The notes beneath the pieces are model-generated. The model did no database searches and had not been told where the DNA came from. It was given only the letters and a program-made list of their open reading frames with translations. A stretch of DNA of 64,000 bases from VXRJ01 sp965246995 (GTDB lineage Bacteria > Acidobacteriota > Vicinamibacteria > Vicinamibacterales > UBA8438): the NCBI GenBank assembly GCA_965246995.1, contig OZ252008.1:1054001-1118000 (forward strand), written 5' to 3'. Numbering within the stretch: the first letter of the stretch is position 1; each line of letters starts with the position of its first letter. Of the stretch, positions 24,818 through 37,700 are shown one piece after another. Made by a program: the position numbers and the translations under genes.

Positions 24818-26112
24818 GGTCGTGCTTCCTCCCCGCGATGAGGATTCTTCTTCTTGCGTCGCATTAGATCGTATCCGAGCGCCGACAGTATCAGACCGAA
24901 CTCGAGCCAGCGGACCCAGAGCGGCTGCGCATAGGGGTCCATCGCATAGTCCTGCAGGTTGAGGCCTGTGGCATAGCTCAGGAAGACGGCGAGGGACGCC
25001 GTCCACGCCCAGGCGCTCGGAAAGAGGGCAGCGAACGGAAGAAGCCAGAGCAGGTACCACGGATTGATCACCGGGGATACCACGAGCAATGCGCCGTACA
25101 CCCAGTCACCGCGTGGTATCCCGCCGTGCTCTTCGGAACGGACGTACCGACGGTAGTAGCAACCCCAGAACACGGCGAACGCAAGACCCAGCAAGAGCCT
25201 CGATTCGAAACGTGGCATCACGGTCGCAAGCAATCCGAACGCCGCCGAATTGAACTCCCACTCGCGGGCGAAGACCTCCAGTGACGCGAGGTCCGTGCCT
25301 CCCTGCAGGGCGAACGGCGCGTACAGGGCAGCCAGTGTCGCAGCAAACAGGACCCAGTGCCTGATGGGGGCGCGCGCCAGCACCAGCGGCGCGAGCACCA
25401 ATCCGAACGCCTTGGTCCCGGCGGCCAGGCCCAGGAAGATGGCAGCACTCCGCCAGCGGGTATCCCGCGCCAGCACGATGGCGGCCAGCAGCAGGCAAAT
25501 CCCGGCTCCGTCCGGATGCGCGGTGAACGCAATCTCCTTGACGACCAGCGGACACCACGCGTAGAGCAGGACGTTGGCGGCCGGCGTCATCCGCAACAGC
25601 AGCGCCAGCGTGACGAGGTCGACCGCTATCAGGATCACCTGCAGAGCCGTGACGCTGCCCGGCTGCAGCCAGTAACCGAGCAGGAAGACGAGTTGCGTTG
25701 TCGGACCGTAAATGGTGGGTAGCTCCGGATAGTTGATCCCGGTCAGGACGCCCTGAAACAGCGCAGGAATACCCGGGTCGAGGAAGAACGCCTCCGGGGC
25801 AACGCCATAGGGTGTGCCGGTCGTCGCGAAGCGATAGGCGTCCCACAAGTAGCGATAGAAGTCGTCCTCGTAGAACGGGCCACCCACCAGGCCGCAGATC
25901 CGGAACACGGCGGCCCACAGGAAGAGCCGGCCCACCGGGATCGGCTCGCCCCGCCGGCGCAAGTACCGGTAGAGCCCGAAGACCGGCAGCCCGGTCCAGG
26001 CGGCGAGGAGAAAGAACGCGAGCAGGTCGGGCTCGCCGGGCTGCCGCGCCAGCACGGCGAGAGCAGCGTACCCGAGCGCGCACCACAGGCCGACCGCATC
26101 CAGGTAACGCAT
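24814..26112 (-). CDS. GT-C-type membrane glycosyltransferase-like protein
   Basis: 432 residues with about ten membrane helices. The first periplasmic loop carries 'FYEDDFYRYLWDAYRFATTG', the DDxxRYLWD pattern of GT-C mannosyltransferase-like proteins (DUF2029/PIG-M type), which use polyprenyl-phosphate sugars. 'LWLLPFAALFPSAWAW' and a basic C-tail 'LMRRKKKNPHRGEE' follow. Stop overlaps the DUF547 start, and the symporter stop is 15 bp upstream, so it is in an operon. Donor and acceptor are unknown. Confidence 0.78.
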   Translation of the reverse strand: MRYLDAVGLWCALGYAALAVLARQPGEPDLLAFFLLAAWTGLPVFGLYRYLRRRGEPIPVGRLFLWAAVFRICGLVGGPFYEDDFYRYLWDAYRFATTGTPYGVAPEAFFLDPGIPALFQGVLTGINYPELPTIYGPTTQLVFLLGYWLQPGSVTALQVILIAVDLVTLALLLRMTPAANVLLYAWCPLVVKEIAFTAHPDGAGICLLLAAIVLARDTRWRSAAIFLGLAAGTKAFGLVLAPLVLARAPIRHWVLFAATLAALYAPFALQGGTDLASLEVFAREWEFNSAAFGLLATVMPRFESRLLLGLAFAVFWGCYYRRYVRSEEHGGIPRGDWVYGALLVVSPVINPWYLLWLLPFAALFPSAWAWTASLAVFLSYATGLNLQDYAMDPYAQPLWVRWLEFGLILSALGYDLMRRKKKNPHRGEEARP

Positions 26113-26127
26113 CGCCTTGCTGGCGCG

Positions 26128-27767
<1,640 letters not shown>

Positions 27768-27771
<4 letters not shown>

Positions 27772-28031
27772 CGTTTCGCCTCCCGCTCCGATTGCACTTC
27801 GGATTCGGCGTTCGGCGGAAGCTCCGTTTCGAGATGCGCGGGCCAGGCGTACCGGATCAACGCCCACATCAGCGCGACGACAGCCAGCGAATAGACAGCG
27901 TGGTAGAACAGGCCGATCGGCAGGAAGCCGAACACGAGCGGGCGGGCGCTCTCCCAGAACCAGATGTCCTGGTGCAACAGGTAGAGCGCCACGACGGCGG
28001 CGGCCAGCAGCCAGCGGGGCGGCGTTGTCAT
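27768..28031 (-). CDS. DUF3311 small membrane protein, SSS partner
   Basis: 87 residues, two membrane helices ('WLLAAAVVALYLLHQDIWFW' and 'AVYSLAVVALMWALIRYAWP'). DUF3311 proteins are small helpers encoded immediately upstream of SSS symporters; here it overlaps the symporter start by 4 bp and the PQQ-repeat gene stop by 4 bp (ATGA), so all three are translationally coupled. C-terminal tail acidic and then basic. Confidence 0.9.
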
Positions 28032-29302
28032 CGGCGCTCGCCGATGGCGTAGAGGTGACGTGTCGTCCGAATGAAGATCTGGCCGTCCGAGATGGCCGGC
28101 GAACTGAGGCAGTAGTCGCCGAATTCGTTCTCTGCGAGCAGCTCGAATGTCGGTCCGGTGCGGAAGACCGAGGTGACGCCATCCTCGTTCGTCACATAGA
28201 TCTTCCCGTCGGCCAGCACCGGGGACGCGCTGTAGGTACCGCGCCGGAGGCGTTCCGGGCCATAGACCGGCTCGCCGGTCTTCGCGTCACTCACGTAGAT
28301 GATGCCCCGGTCGTTGACGACATAGAAGTACTCGCCATCGCTCACCGGGGTCGGGACATCCGGCCCGTCGTCGGTCCGCCAGAGGACATGCGTCTCGAGC
28401 ACGTCGCCCCGCCCGCCTGGCCGGAGCGCGAGCAGGGGCCGGATCCGCGTCGGCGCGTAGATCAAACCGTCGTGCACCAGCGGCGAAGCGATCAGGCGAT
28501 AGTTCCCTTCGCGCCGCGGATTCAGCCCATCGGCGCGCCAGAGCTCCGCGCCGGTCTCAAGGTCGTGTCCGGTCACCGCGTCGCCGCCAGTGATGACGAG
28601 TTCGCTCGTGCCGTCATGCTCGATCAACGCCGGCGTGGTGTAAGAATCGGGTGACTCGCGCCGCGCCAGCGTGGGCCGCTCCACGCGCCAGACCGTCTCG
28701 CCGGTGGCGCCGTCGATGCGAAGGATGTAGGACGGGTCGTCGGTCCGCATCCCGTGCAGCACCTGCACGTAGAGCGCGCCGTCATGCAGCAGCGGCGACG
28801 AAGCGTAGCCCCAGTTCAGTCCGAACGTTCCGTACGACGCCTGGATGTCACGCCGCCAGAGCTCACTACCCGTGAAGTCGAATGCCGTCAGGATGCCGGT
28901 GCCCGTCATCACCCAGATATGCTGGCCATCCGTAACCGGCGACGGTGAGGACATGTTCTGCTTCCGCAACCGCCGGTTGCCATCGCTCAGGTGCCGCTGC
29001 CAGAGCACCGTTCCATCGGCCCGTTCGAGCATCCAGAGTTCGATGTTCTCGTCGTCGACCGCGACGTTCAGGAAAATCCGATCGTTCCAGATGGCCGGTG
29101 TCGACCCTGACCAGGCGGGCATCTCCAGCTTCCACGCGATGTTCCGCTCGGTGTCCCACTCGACCGGCAGGCCAGTCTCCGAACTCACGCCGTCCCGCGT
29201 CGGTCCCCGCCAGTTCGGCCAGTTCTCCGCCGAGAGGGGCGTGACGTTCATCGAAACACCCAGCAATAGCCCGCACAACATGCCCGTCGGCAATCGTCGC
29301 AT
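28028..29302 (-). CDS. PQQ-repeat beta-propeller protein
   Basis: 424 residues from ATG 29302 (or 4 codons longer). Signal peptide 'MLCGLLLGVSMNVTPLSAEN' then 'NWPNWRGPTRDGVSSETGLP', the typical opening of outer membrane PQQ-like (BamB-like) propellers in Acidobacteriota and Planctomycetes, and repeated 'DFTGSELWRRD', 'GATGETVWRVERP', 'LETGAELWRADG' blades. Probably a substrate-binding or scaffold propeller and not an active dehydrogenase, as no cytochrome or Ca site was noticed. Coupled to DUF3311 downstream. Confidence 0.88.
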   Translation of the reverse strand: MRRLPTGMLCGLLLGVSMNVTPLSAENWPNWRGPTRDGVSSETGLPVEWDTERNIAWKLEMPAWSGSTPAIWNDRIFLNVAVDDENIELWMLERADGTVLWQRHLSDGNRRLRKQNMSSPSPVTDGQHIWVMTGTGILTAFDFTGSELWRRDIQASYGTFGLNWGYASSPLLHDGALYVQVLHGMRTDDPSYILRIDGATGETVWRVERPTLARRESPDSYTTPALIEHDGTSELVITGGDAVTGHDLETGAELWRADGLNPRREGNYRLIASPLVHDGLIYAPTRIRPLLALRPGGRGDVLETHVLWRTDDGPDVPTPVSDGEYFYVVNDRGIIYVSDAKTGEPVYGPERLRRGTYSASPVLADGKIYVTNEDGVTSVFRTGPTFELLAENEFGDYCLSSPAISDGQIFIRTTRHLYAIGERR

Positions 29303-29316
29303 TCTTGTGCCCAATC

Positions 29317-29352
29317 CTAGCAGTCCGTGGTGAAACCCCGCGCCGGACCGAG
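29317..29352. repeat. Diverged copy of the MITE arm at the 3' end of the S9 gene
   Basis: Begins CTAGCAGTCCGTGGTGAAAC on the plus strand, matching the MITE arm at 4564-4589 (CTAGGAGCCCGTGGTGAAAC) at 18 of 20 positions, with further similarity to about 29352 (both reach ACCGAG). On the minus strand it supplies the last codons and TAG of the oligopeptidase gene. A shorter relative, CCTAGCAGGCCGTG, lies at 22728-22741 after the M29-like gene. Confidence 0.6.
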
Positions 29353-31458
29353 ACCGGCGAGATCAAGAAGGAATGCGTACTGGAGAGCAATCTCGCGGTA
29401 CTGGCGGTAGCGGCCGGAGGCGCCGCCGTGGCCGGCCTCCATATTGGTCCGGAGCAGGAGGCGACGGCCGTCCGGCGGCGCAATTGTACGGCGGCGGGCA
29501 ACCCACTTGGCCGGTTCCCAGTACTGGACCTGCGAGTCGTGGAGGCCGGTCATCACCAACAGGTGGGGCCACGGGGCGTCCGTCATGTTGTCGTAGGGAG
29601 AGTACGAGCGGATGCAGGCGTACGCTTCGGGGTCGTTCGGGTTGCCCCACTCGTCGTACTCCCCGGTGGTGAGCGGAATGCTCTCGTCGAGCATCGTGGT
29701 CACGACATCGACGAACGGGACCTGCGCGACGACGGCGTGGAAGAGGTCGGGGCGCAGATTGATGACCGCGCCCATCAGGAGACCCCCGGCGCTGCCGCCC
29801 ATTGCATAGAGGCGTTCGAGGTCGGCTTCGCCCAGGGCCACCAGGTGTTCCGCGCAGGCAATGAAGTCCGTGAAGGTGTTCTTCTTTTCCATCAGCTTGC
29901 CAGCGTCGTACCAGGGCCGGCCCATTTCCTGGCCGCCGCGGATATGCGCGATGGCGTACGTGAAACCGCGGTCGAGCAGGCTGAGACGGGACGATCGGAA
30001 CGTCGGCTCCATGCTGATGCCGTACGAGCCGTAGCCATAGAGCAGCAGCGGCGCCGGGCCGACGGGGCCCGACCCGCGCCGGCGGACGAGCGAAATCGGA
30101 ACGCGGACGCCGTCCGTCGCGGTCGCGAAGAAACGCAGCGTCTCGTAGCGCCCGGGATCGAAGTCACCCAGCACCTCCTCGCGCTTCAGCAGGGTCCGCT
30201 CGCGCGTCGCCATGTCGTAGTCGACTATCGACGACGGCGTGGTCATCGAGCTGTAGTGGAATCGGAGCGTGGTCGTCTCCGGATCGCGATTCGTGTCTAT
30301 CGACACGTCGTAGGCCGCCTCGTCGAAAGCGATGCGGTGCGCTTTCTCGCCGTTCCAGGGTCGAATGGAGAGCTGTGACAGGCCGTCGTGGCGTTCGGCC
30401 AGCACCAGGTTGTCCCGGAAAAGCTCGAAGCCCTCGATCAGCACGTCGTCGCGGTGCGGGATCAGCTCACGCCACGTGTCGCGAGCGGGGCGGGTGTCGT
30501 CTGCCTCCATCAGGCGGAAGTTAACGGCAGCGGCATTCGTCCGGATGGTGAACCGGCCGCGGTAGTGATCAATCTCGTACTCGTGCCCTCGCTCGCGCGG
30601 CAGGAAGACCATCGGCTCGCCATCCGGATCCGAGGCGTCGACCAAGCGGTACTCCGTGGTGATCGTCTGGAACGAACCGATCAACAGGTAGCGGCGCGAC
30701 CGGCTCGGCCAGACACCGCAGACGAACGTCTCGTCAGCCTCTTCGAACACCAGCCGGTCATCGGCCGGGGCATCGCCGAGACGGTGGCGCCACACCTGGA
30801 ACGGCCGGAGCGTCGTCGGGTCGTGGCGGGTATAGAGGAAAGTCCGGCTGTCCGCCGCCCAGGCGACGTTGGCGGTGACGTCCGGGATGACATCGCGCAG
30901 GTCCTCGCCTGTCTCGAGGTCGCGGACATGGATGGCGTACTGCCGGCGCCCCACCGTGTCGACCGCGTAGGCAAGCAGCCGATCGTCCGGACTGATCCGC
31001 ACCGCGCCGACGTTGCAGAACGTGTGGCCTTCCGCCAAATGGTTGACGTCCAGCAGGATCTGCTCGCCCGGCGGCGGCTCGCCCGTGGCAGCCGCGAGCG
31101 GCTCGGGCGGGCTCGGATCACCCCCACCCGTGACTGGATAGATCCGGATCCGGCCGTAGATCGCGTACTCCCGGCCATCCTCATACCGCTCGTGGTACCG
31201 ATACGCGCCGTCGCGATACGGCACCGACATGTCCGTCTGCCGGATCCGCCCCTTGATCTCCTCGAACAGCTGATCCTGAAACGCCGCGGTGTGCGCCGTC
31301 GATGCGTCGAACCAGGCGTTTTCGGCCTTCAGGTAGTCAATTACCTCCGGGTTCTCCCGCTCGCGCAGCCAGTAGTAGTCGTCCATCCGCGCGTCGCCAT
31401 GCGTCACATGCCGGTGCGGGTGCTGCGGAGCGATGGGAGGTGAACCGATGTTCGTCAT
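29317..31458 (-). CDS. Oligopeptidase B / protease II (S9A family)
   Basis: 713 residues from ATG 31458, cytoplasmic (no signal). N-terminal seven-bladed propeller begins 'HGDARMDDYYWLRERENPE' (oligopeptidase B signature), then the hydrolase domain: Ser in 'AMGGSAGGLLMGAVIN', Asp in 'LVMTGLHDSQVQYWEP', His in 'NMEAGHGGASGRY'. Cleaves short peptides after basic residues (ptrB-type). The C-terminus after 'FLLDLAG' is an unusual 'LGPARGFTTDC', encoded by the repeat at 29317-29352, so the native tail may have been altered. 14 bp downstream begins the PQQ-repeat gene. Confidence 0.92.
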   Translation of the reverse strand: MTNIGSPPIAPQHPHRHVTHGDARMDDYYWLRERENPEVIDYLKAENAWFDASTAHTAAFQDQLFEEIKGRIRQTDMSVPYRDGAYRYHERYEDGREYAIYGRIRIYPVTGGGDPSPPEPLAAATGEPPPGEQILLDVNHLAEGHTFCNVGAVRISPDDRLLAYAVDTVGRRQYAIHVRDLETGEDLRDVIPDVTANVAWAADSRTFLYTRHDPTTLRPFQVWRHRLGDAPADDRLVFEEADETFVCGVWPSRSRRYLLIGSFQTITTEYRLVDASDPDGEPMVFLPRERGHEYEIDHYRGRFTIRTNAAAVNFRLMEADDTRPARDTWRELIPHRDDVLIEGFELFRDNLVLAERHDGLSQLSIRPWNGEKAHRIAFDEAAYDVSIDTNRDPETTTLRFHYSSMTTPSSIVDYDMATRERTLLKREEVLGDFDPGRYETLRFFATATDGVRVPISLVRRRGSGPVGPAPLLLYGYGSYGISMEPTFRSSRLSLLDRGFTYAIAHIRGGQEMGRPWYDAGKLMEKKNTFTDFIACAEHLVALGEADLERLYAMGGSAGGLLMGAVINLRPDLFHAVVAQVPFVDVVTTMLDESIPLTTGEYDEWGNPNDPEAYACIRSYSPYDNMTDAPWPHLLVMTGLHDSQVQYWEPAKWVARRRTIAPPDGRRLLLRTNMEAGHGGASGRYRQYREIALQYAFLLDLAGLGPARGFTTDC

Positions 31459-31471
31459 GTCTTGCGTATAC

Positions 31472-33928
31472 CTATTCGATGCGGAGGGCTTCCATGGGAT
31501 CAATGCGTGACGCGCGACGGGCAGGCAGCCAGCTCGCGACGAGGCAGGTGGCAATGAGGACCGCCGACACGCCGGCAAACACGGCCGGATCGACCGGGCT
31601 GGTCTCGTAAAGTACCGCCTGCAGGCGCCGGGTGAGCGCTACGGCGGCGGCGATGCCGATGACGACGCCCGCCGCCGCCATCCAGGACGCTTCCGCGATC
31701 ACCAGGCGGCCGACGTCCGCCCCCTGCGCGCCAATCGCGATCCGTATGGCGAGTTCCCGCCGCCGCTGCGCGACCATATAGGCGACCACGCCGTACAGTC
31801 CGACCGCTCCGAGCAACAACGCGAGCGCGGCAGCAATGATGAGCAGCACCATGACAAAGACCCGCTCCTGTTGCGACCGGGCGATCAGGGTGTCGAGCGT
31901 TTCGACGTTCGAGACCGGCAGGTTCGCATCGACTGCACCGACCGCGTCACGGACCGCGCCGGCAAGGGCGGCCGCGTCCGGCGCACGGACGACGAAGCGC
32001 ATCGACGCCGGTACCGCCTCGCCGACGCCTACCTGGCCGTGCCACGGGTAGTACACCATCTCCGGCGGGTCTTCGTTCGGGCCAATCTCGAGCACGTCGT
32101 CCACCACGCCGATGACGCGGGACCACCCCTCCCCCTCCTCCGCCGGTGGGCCGCCCGAGCGGATCCCCTTGCCGATGGCGCTCTCGCCCGGCCAGTACGC
32201 GCCCGCCAGCGAACGCGAAACGATGACGATCGGCGCATCCCGCCCGGCGTCGAGCGGATCGAAGTCGCGCCCTTCGAGCCGCTCGATCCCCATCCCCTCG
32301 AAGTAGCCGGGCGACACCTGCTTCATCATGAGGACGATCGGGACGTCGTTCTCCCCCATCGGGCGCCCCTCGATGCTATGGCCCGAGCCCTGGAGAGTGC
32401 CCCCGAACGGCAGCGTGGACGCGGCTGCCGCGGCAGTCGCCCCCGGCAGCACCGCGAGGCGATCGACGACGGCGCGATGGAAGTTGAGACGGGACGCCGG
32501 CGTCGCGTAGTCGCGCGGGGGCAGCGTCACGCGAAAGCTCAGGACGTTGGCCGGATCGAAACCGGGATCGACCGCTCCGACGCGCTGGTACGACCGAACC
32601 GCGAGGCCGGACCCGATGAGCAGCATCAATGCGAGGGCGATCTGCGTCACGACCAGTCCCTGCCGCACGCGCCGCCGCCCGCGCCCCACGGTGGCGGCAC
32701 GCGCCCCTTCGGTCATCTGCGCCGCCGCGGACGAGACACCGGCCGCCCGCAGCGCCGGCAAGAGGCCGAACAGCAGGCCCGCCACCACCGACAGCGCCAG
32801 GGCAAATAGCAGCACGACAGCATCGACGGAGACTTCCTCCAGGCGCGGCAGGTTCTGCGGGCCGAAGCGGATCACCAGGCGGATGGCGGCCCACGCGAGC
32901 GGCAACGCCAGGAGTCCGCCGGCAATGCCCACCAAGGCGCTCTCCAGCAGCACCGAACCACCGAGACGCAGGCGCGTCTCCCCCAGAGCGGCCCGTACCG
33001 CCAGTTCCCCCGTCCGCGCCTCCGAACGGACCAGAAAGAGGTTCGCAACATTCGCGCACGCGATCAGCAGGAGGAAACCGGCCGCGCCGAGCAGGATCCA
33101 GAGTGTCGATCCGATGTCTCCCACGACGAACTCGCGGGCCGGGCGCACCAGCGGCCGGAGGCCTGCGTTCACGAGAAACGGCGCGGCCCCATCGCCCGGA
33201 AATGCCTCCGGCAGGTTCGACAGCAGGGTCTCCAGTTCCGCCTGCACCTGCGCCAGCGAGTCCCCTGCCGCCATGCGCCCGATGCCCTGCGCACTGAACG
33301 CGCCCAGCTGAAGCGCGGCCCGGTCGACGGGAAGCGGCCGCCATACTTCCGCATCCGGTTGCGACGGCATGACGAACCCGGCCGGCATGACGCCGATCAG
33401 TTCAACGCGGTCGCCGTCGAGATCGACAACCCGTCCGACCGCGTTCGGGTCGCCGCCGAACCGTCGCCGCCAGACGTCGTCGCTCAGGATCGCGACCGGC
33501 GGCGCGCCGGACCTTTCGTCGTCGGCCGTGAATGCCCGGCCGATGCGCGGCTGGGTGCGCGCCACCTCGAAGAACGACGCCGTGGCGCGTGCGCCCGGCA
33601 CGCGTTCGGGGTTCTCCGGACCGGTAAAGCTGGCCGGTCCGCCCCGGATCATCGCGACGCTCTCCAGCGTCCGGCTCTCGTCCGCGTAGTGGACATAGAG
33701 CGCATCGGAAATCGGGAGTTCGTCGAGCTGGATGAGTCCCGGTGCGGCGTGCATCAGCATGACGAGCCGATCCGACTCGGGGAGCGGCAGCGGGCGGATC
33801 AACACGGCGTTGACGACGGTGAAAATGGCGATGTTCGCGGCTACGCCGACGGCCAGTGTCAGGAGCGAGATGAGGGTGAAGCCCGGAGTGGCGATCAGGC
33901 GCCGGAAGACGATGCGGAGCCCGCTCAC
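31472..33928 (-). CDS. ADOP-type MacB/FtsX ABC permease
   Basis: 818 residues, GTG start. Opens 'RLIATPGFTLISLLTLAVGV' then 'IFTVVNAVLIRPLPLPESDR', the signature of Acidobacterial duplicated orphan permeases. Two FtsX membrane domains, one after an N-terminal periplasmic MacB-PCD-like domain (about 20-250) and one at the C-terminus ending 'LPARRASRIDPMEALRIE'. No ATPase gene adjoins it on this side, consistent with an orphan permease. Ends 13 bp before the oligopeptidase gene; begins 9 bp after the enoyl-CoA hydratase stop. Confidence 0.92.
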   Translation of the reverse strand: MSGLRIVFRRLIATPGFTLISLLTLAVGVAANIAIFTVVNAVLIRPLPLPESDRLVMLMHAAPGLIQLDELPISDALYVHYADESRTLESVAMIRGGPASFTGPENPERVPGARATASFFEVARTQPRIGRAFTADDERSGAPPVAILSDDVWRRRFGGDPNAVGRVVDLDGDRVELIGVMPAGFVMPSQPDAEVWRPLPVDRAALQLGAFSAQGIGRMAAGDSLAQVQAELETLLSNLPEAFPGDGAAPFLVNAGLRPLVRPAREFVVGDIGSTLWILLGAAGFLLLIACANVANLFLVRSEARTGELAVRAALGETRLRLGGSVLLESALVGIAGGLLALPLAWAAIRLVIRFGPQNLPRLEEVSVDAVVLLFALALSVVAGLLFGLLPALRAAGVSSAAAQMTEGARAATVGRGRRRVRQGLVVTQIALALMLLIGSGLAVRSYQRVGAVDPGFDPANVLSFRVTLPPRDYATPASRLNFHRAVVDRLAVLPGATAAAAASTLPFGGTLQGSGHSIEGRPMGENDVPIVLMMKQVSPGYFEGMGIERLEGRDFDPLDAGRDAPIVIVSRSLAGAYWPGESAIGKGIRSGGPPAEEGEGWSRVIGVVDDVLEIGPNEDPPEMVYYPWHGQVGVGEAVPASMRFVVRAPDAAALAGAVRDAVGAVDANLPVSNVETLDTLIARSQQERVFVMVLLIIAAALALLLGAVGLYGVVAYMVAQRRRELAIRIAIGAQGADVGRLVIAEASWMAAAGVVIGIAAAVALTRRLQAVLYETSPVDPAVFAGVSAVLIATCLVASWLPARRASRIDPMEALRIE

Positions 33929-33937
33929 GGTCGAGGC

Positions 33938-34693
<756 letters not shown>

Positions 34694-34766
34694 GCCGTCA
34701 TTGTCGCAGGGGGAGGGAGATGGAGACAAACGCGCCCTGCCCGCAGGCGGGAGCGGCGGTCAACGC

Positions 34767-37700
34767 CTATTCGGCGCGCAGCGCGCCCAGCAGCGGCGAG
34801 CGGACGGCGGCGATTGTGGCAGCGACGGACGACGTGAGACCCGCCGCGATCACGACGATCAGCAGCACCGCGAGCGACAGGTACGGGACGGCGCCGCCGC
34901 GTTCGAGCCACGCCGGGGCGATGGCAACGAGGGCGCAACCCGTGCCCGCGAGGAGGCCGGGAAACAGGAGAAACGCGTTCTCGGCCAGGACCATCAGCGA
35001 GAGATGCCCCGCGTTGTACCCGACGGCGCGCATCAGCGCCAGTTCGCGGCGACGCTCCAGCACGTTGCGGAGCAGTACCGCGCCGAGTCCGAACGTCCCG
35101 AGAATCAACCCGAGGCCGCCGAGCGTCTGGAACGTCGCAAGATAGGTGTTCTCGACCCGGTGGAACGACGCGAGCTGCGCGGCGGCGGAGACCGCATCGA
35201 AACCGAAGTCAGCGAGACGGTCCTCGAGAGCGGCGCTCACGTCTTCCATCCGCTCCACCGGCGCGTCGACCATGAAGAAACGGTAGCCGTCGTACTCGGG
35301 GAAGACGCGCTCGAAGTTGGCCTCGCTGATCAGCAACTCCCCCTGAAAAACCGAATCCGCCAGCGCGCCAACGATGCGCAACGTCACCGGCCGGTCCGTG
35401 TCGCGGTTCAATACGAAGTCGTCACCCACTGCGAGATGCAGCGCGTAGGCCAGCGAAGTCGCGTCCGCGATTGCCGGAATCGCGCCGTCGTCGAACGTCC
35501 GGTCGAGCAGGATCCAGGGATTCGCTTCCTCTTCGGGGGTTTCGGCCGCAGTCGCGCCAAAGGCGAAGCGCCCCTCTGCCAGGAATGCCGGCGTCGGCGC
35601 CAGCACACGCGGGTCCTTCGCCTGGTAAAGGTTGAGGCAGCTTGCGTCCTCACCCGGGCGAAGACGGAAGCGGGCCAGCGAGACATCCGCCAGCGCCTCC
35701 CCGTCGCGGAAGAGATCGTCGATGAACAGTTCCGCCTGCCCAGCCGGAGTCGACGGGTCGTGCACGACCGGCAGAAGCGTTTCCGCCAGCAGGGTGTAGC
35801 CACCGGTGCCGGACGCGCGTTCGATCGGATCCGCCTCGCCATCCCGGCGGAAGGCGTCGACCGCAACGATGATGAAGACCGCAAACGCAATCAGCGCGAT
35901 GCACAGGACGCTCCGCCCGGGCCGGTACGCCGCGTTGCGGTAACCCACCTGCGGGAGCGACAAACGCGCGCTCCTCTCGCCGCCCGGGCGCCCGACGATC
36001 CATGCCCAGGAGAACGTGAGCGAAGCCAGCAGCAGCAACAGGCCGCCTCCGAAGAAGCCGGCTGCGGCGCCGATCACACCGATTCCGGCCAATCCAATCA
36101 GCGCGACCCCGATACCACTCAGCACGAAGCCGAGCCTCCAGGTACGCTGCTTGTTCTCACTTTTCTCCGTGGCCTTCGGCACGCCGGTCACTTCCGCCAC
36201 CGCGCCGGTGAGCAGGCTGCGGGGTGTCGCGGGCGAAAGCGCGCGGAGTGTCCAGGCGATTGACAGAAGGGCGGCGATGATGCCTCCCGCCGCTCCCGCC
36301 ACAAGCGTAGCGGGCGATGGGTCGAGGGTCAGGCGGGTCGTCCCGACCGCGTCGATCCAGAGGGTGCGGAAACCGAGCATGATCAGCCAGGCGTACGCGA
36401 CGGCGCCGATGACGCCTATCGCGCTGCCCACCACCGACAGCAGCAGCGCCTCGCTCAGGAAGAGACGCCGAATCGCACGCGGCGTCCACCCGGTGGCGCG
36501 CAGCAGGCCGAGCTCGCGAAGGCGCTGTTCGACACCGAGGCGGAAGAACAGGCTGGCAAGCAGCAGCGCCGACACGACGAGGAAGAAACTGAAATAGATG
36601 AAATAGAGACCGAAGTCCGTCGCGCCGGTCGACGACTCGAGCGCCAGTGTCCGCGCCGGGTAGACGACGAAGCCGAGCGCGAACGGGTCGAGCGTGTCAC
36701 GCAGCGCATCGGCCACCCGTGACGCGGCCGCCTCGAGGCCGCCGCCGTCGGAGGGTGTCAGCCGGACCGAGGTGACCTGGCCCCAGCGCGACGCCCACAA
36801 CTGCTGGCCGGCAGCCAATGGGATGAACGCCTTGGGCGTGGTGCGGTACTCGTCCCAGTACGCTTCGTCCATGGGACGGATCAGGCCAAGATCTACCGGA
36901 AACGGTGGATCCCAGTCGACGACGTCGGTCGCCTCGGTGATGCCGGGGTACTCCGGCGTCAGGTCGGGGTCTGCGGCGGCGCCCTCCAGCGGGATAATGG
37001 CGCCGACGCGCAACTCCGCCTCGTGCGTGCTGAGCAGGCCTTCATCCTCCCAGACGTAGTACTCGATGGTGAGGGGATCGCCGGGAGTGACCTCGAGATC
37101 GTCCGCGGCCCACTGATTGAGGATGACGGGCGGCGGTTCGGTCACGGCCGCGTCCGCCGGGGCCGGCGCGGCAACCCGAGCGAGGTCCCTGGCGGTGATC
37201 ACGGAGTACGGCGTGACGCGATCGCCGCTGCGGAGCGCGTTCGCGAGATAGGAGAGGATCGGCTCGGCCGTGAGGCCGCGTGCCGCGGCGATGATCTCCA
37301 CCGCCGCGACGGTCTCGTCGGTCAGCAGACCGGCATCCGATTCCACGGCGACGCTTCCCTGCCCGGGGATGGCCCGGACCCGAAGCCCCAGGTCGGCCAG
37401 CCTCGCCGTGGTCCGAACCGCAGCTTCGGCGGTTGCCTGGCGCACGGCATCGTCGCCGATGTCCGTTGCCGCAGCGGTCCCGGCCGGGACACCTCCGAGG
37501 AGGAACGTGTTGACCTCCCCTTCCGTCTCCAGTTCCTCCTGCAGACGGGAGAGCGGCATGAAGACGGAACGCGCGAGTCCCTGCGCGGGACGGAATGAGA
37601 ACTCGCCGAGTTCCGATGGCGCGAGAACGCGCGTGAGGCCGAGGCGGAGCGTCCTGCCAACGTCGTCCCGCCGTCCGTGGAGGGAGCTGATCGGGACCGC

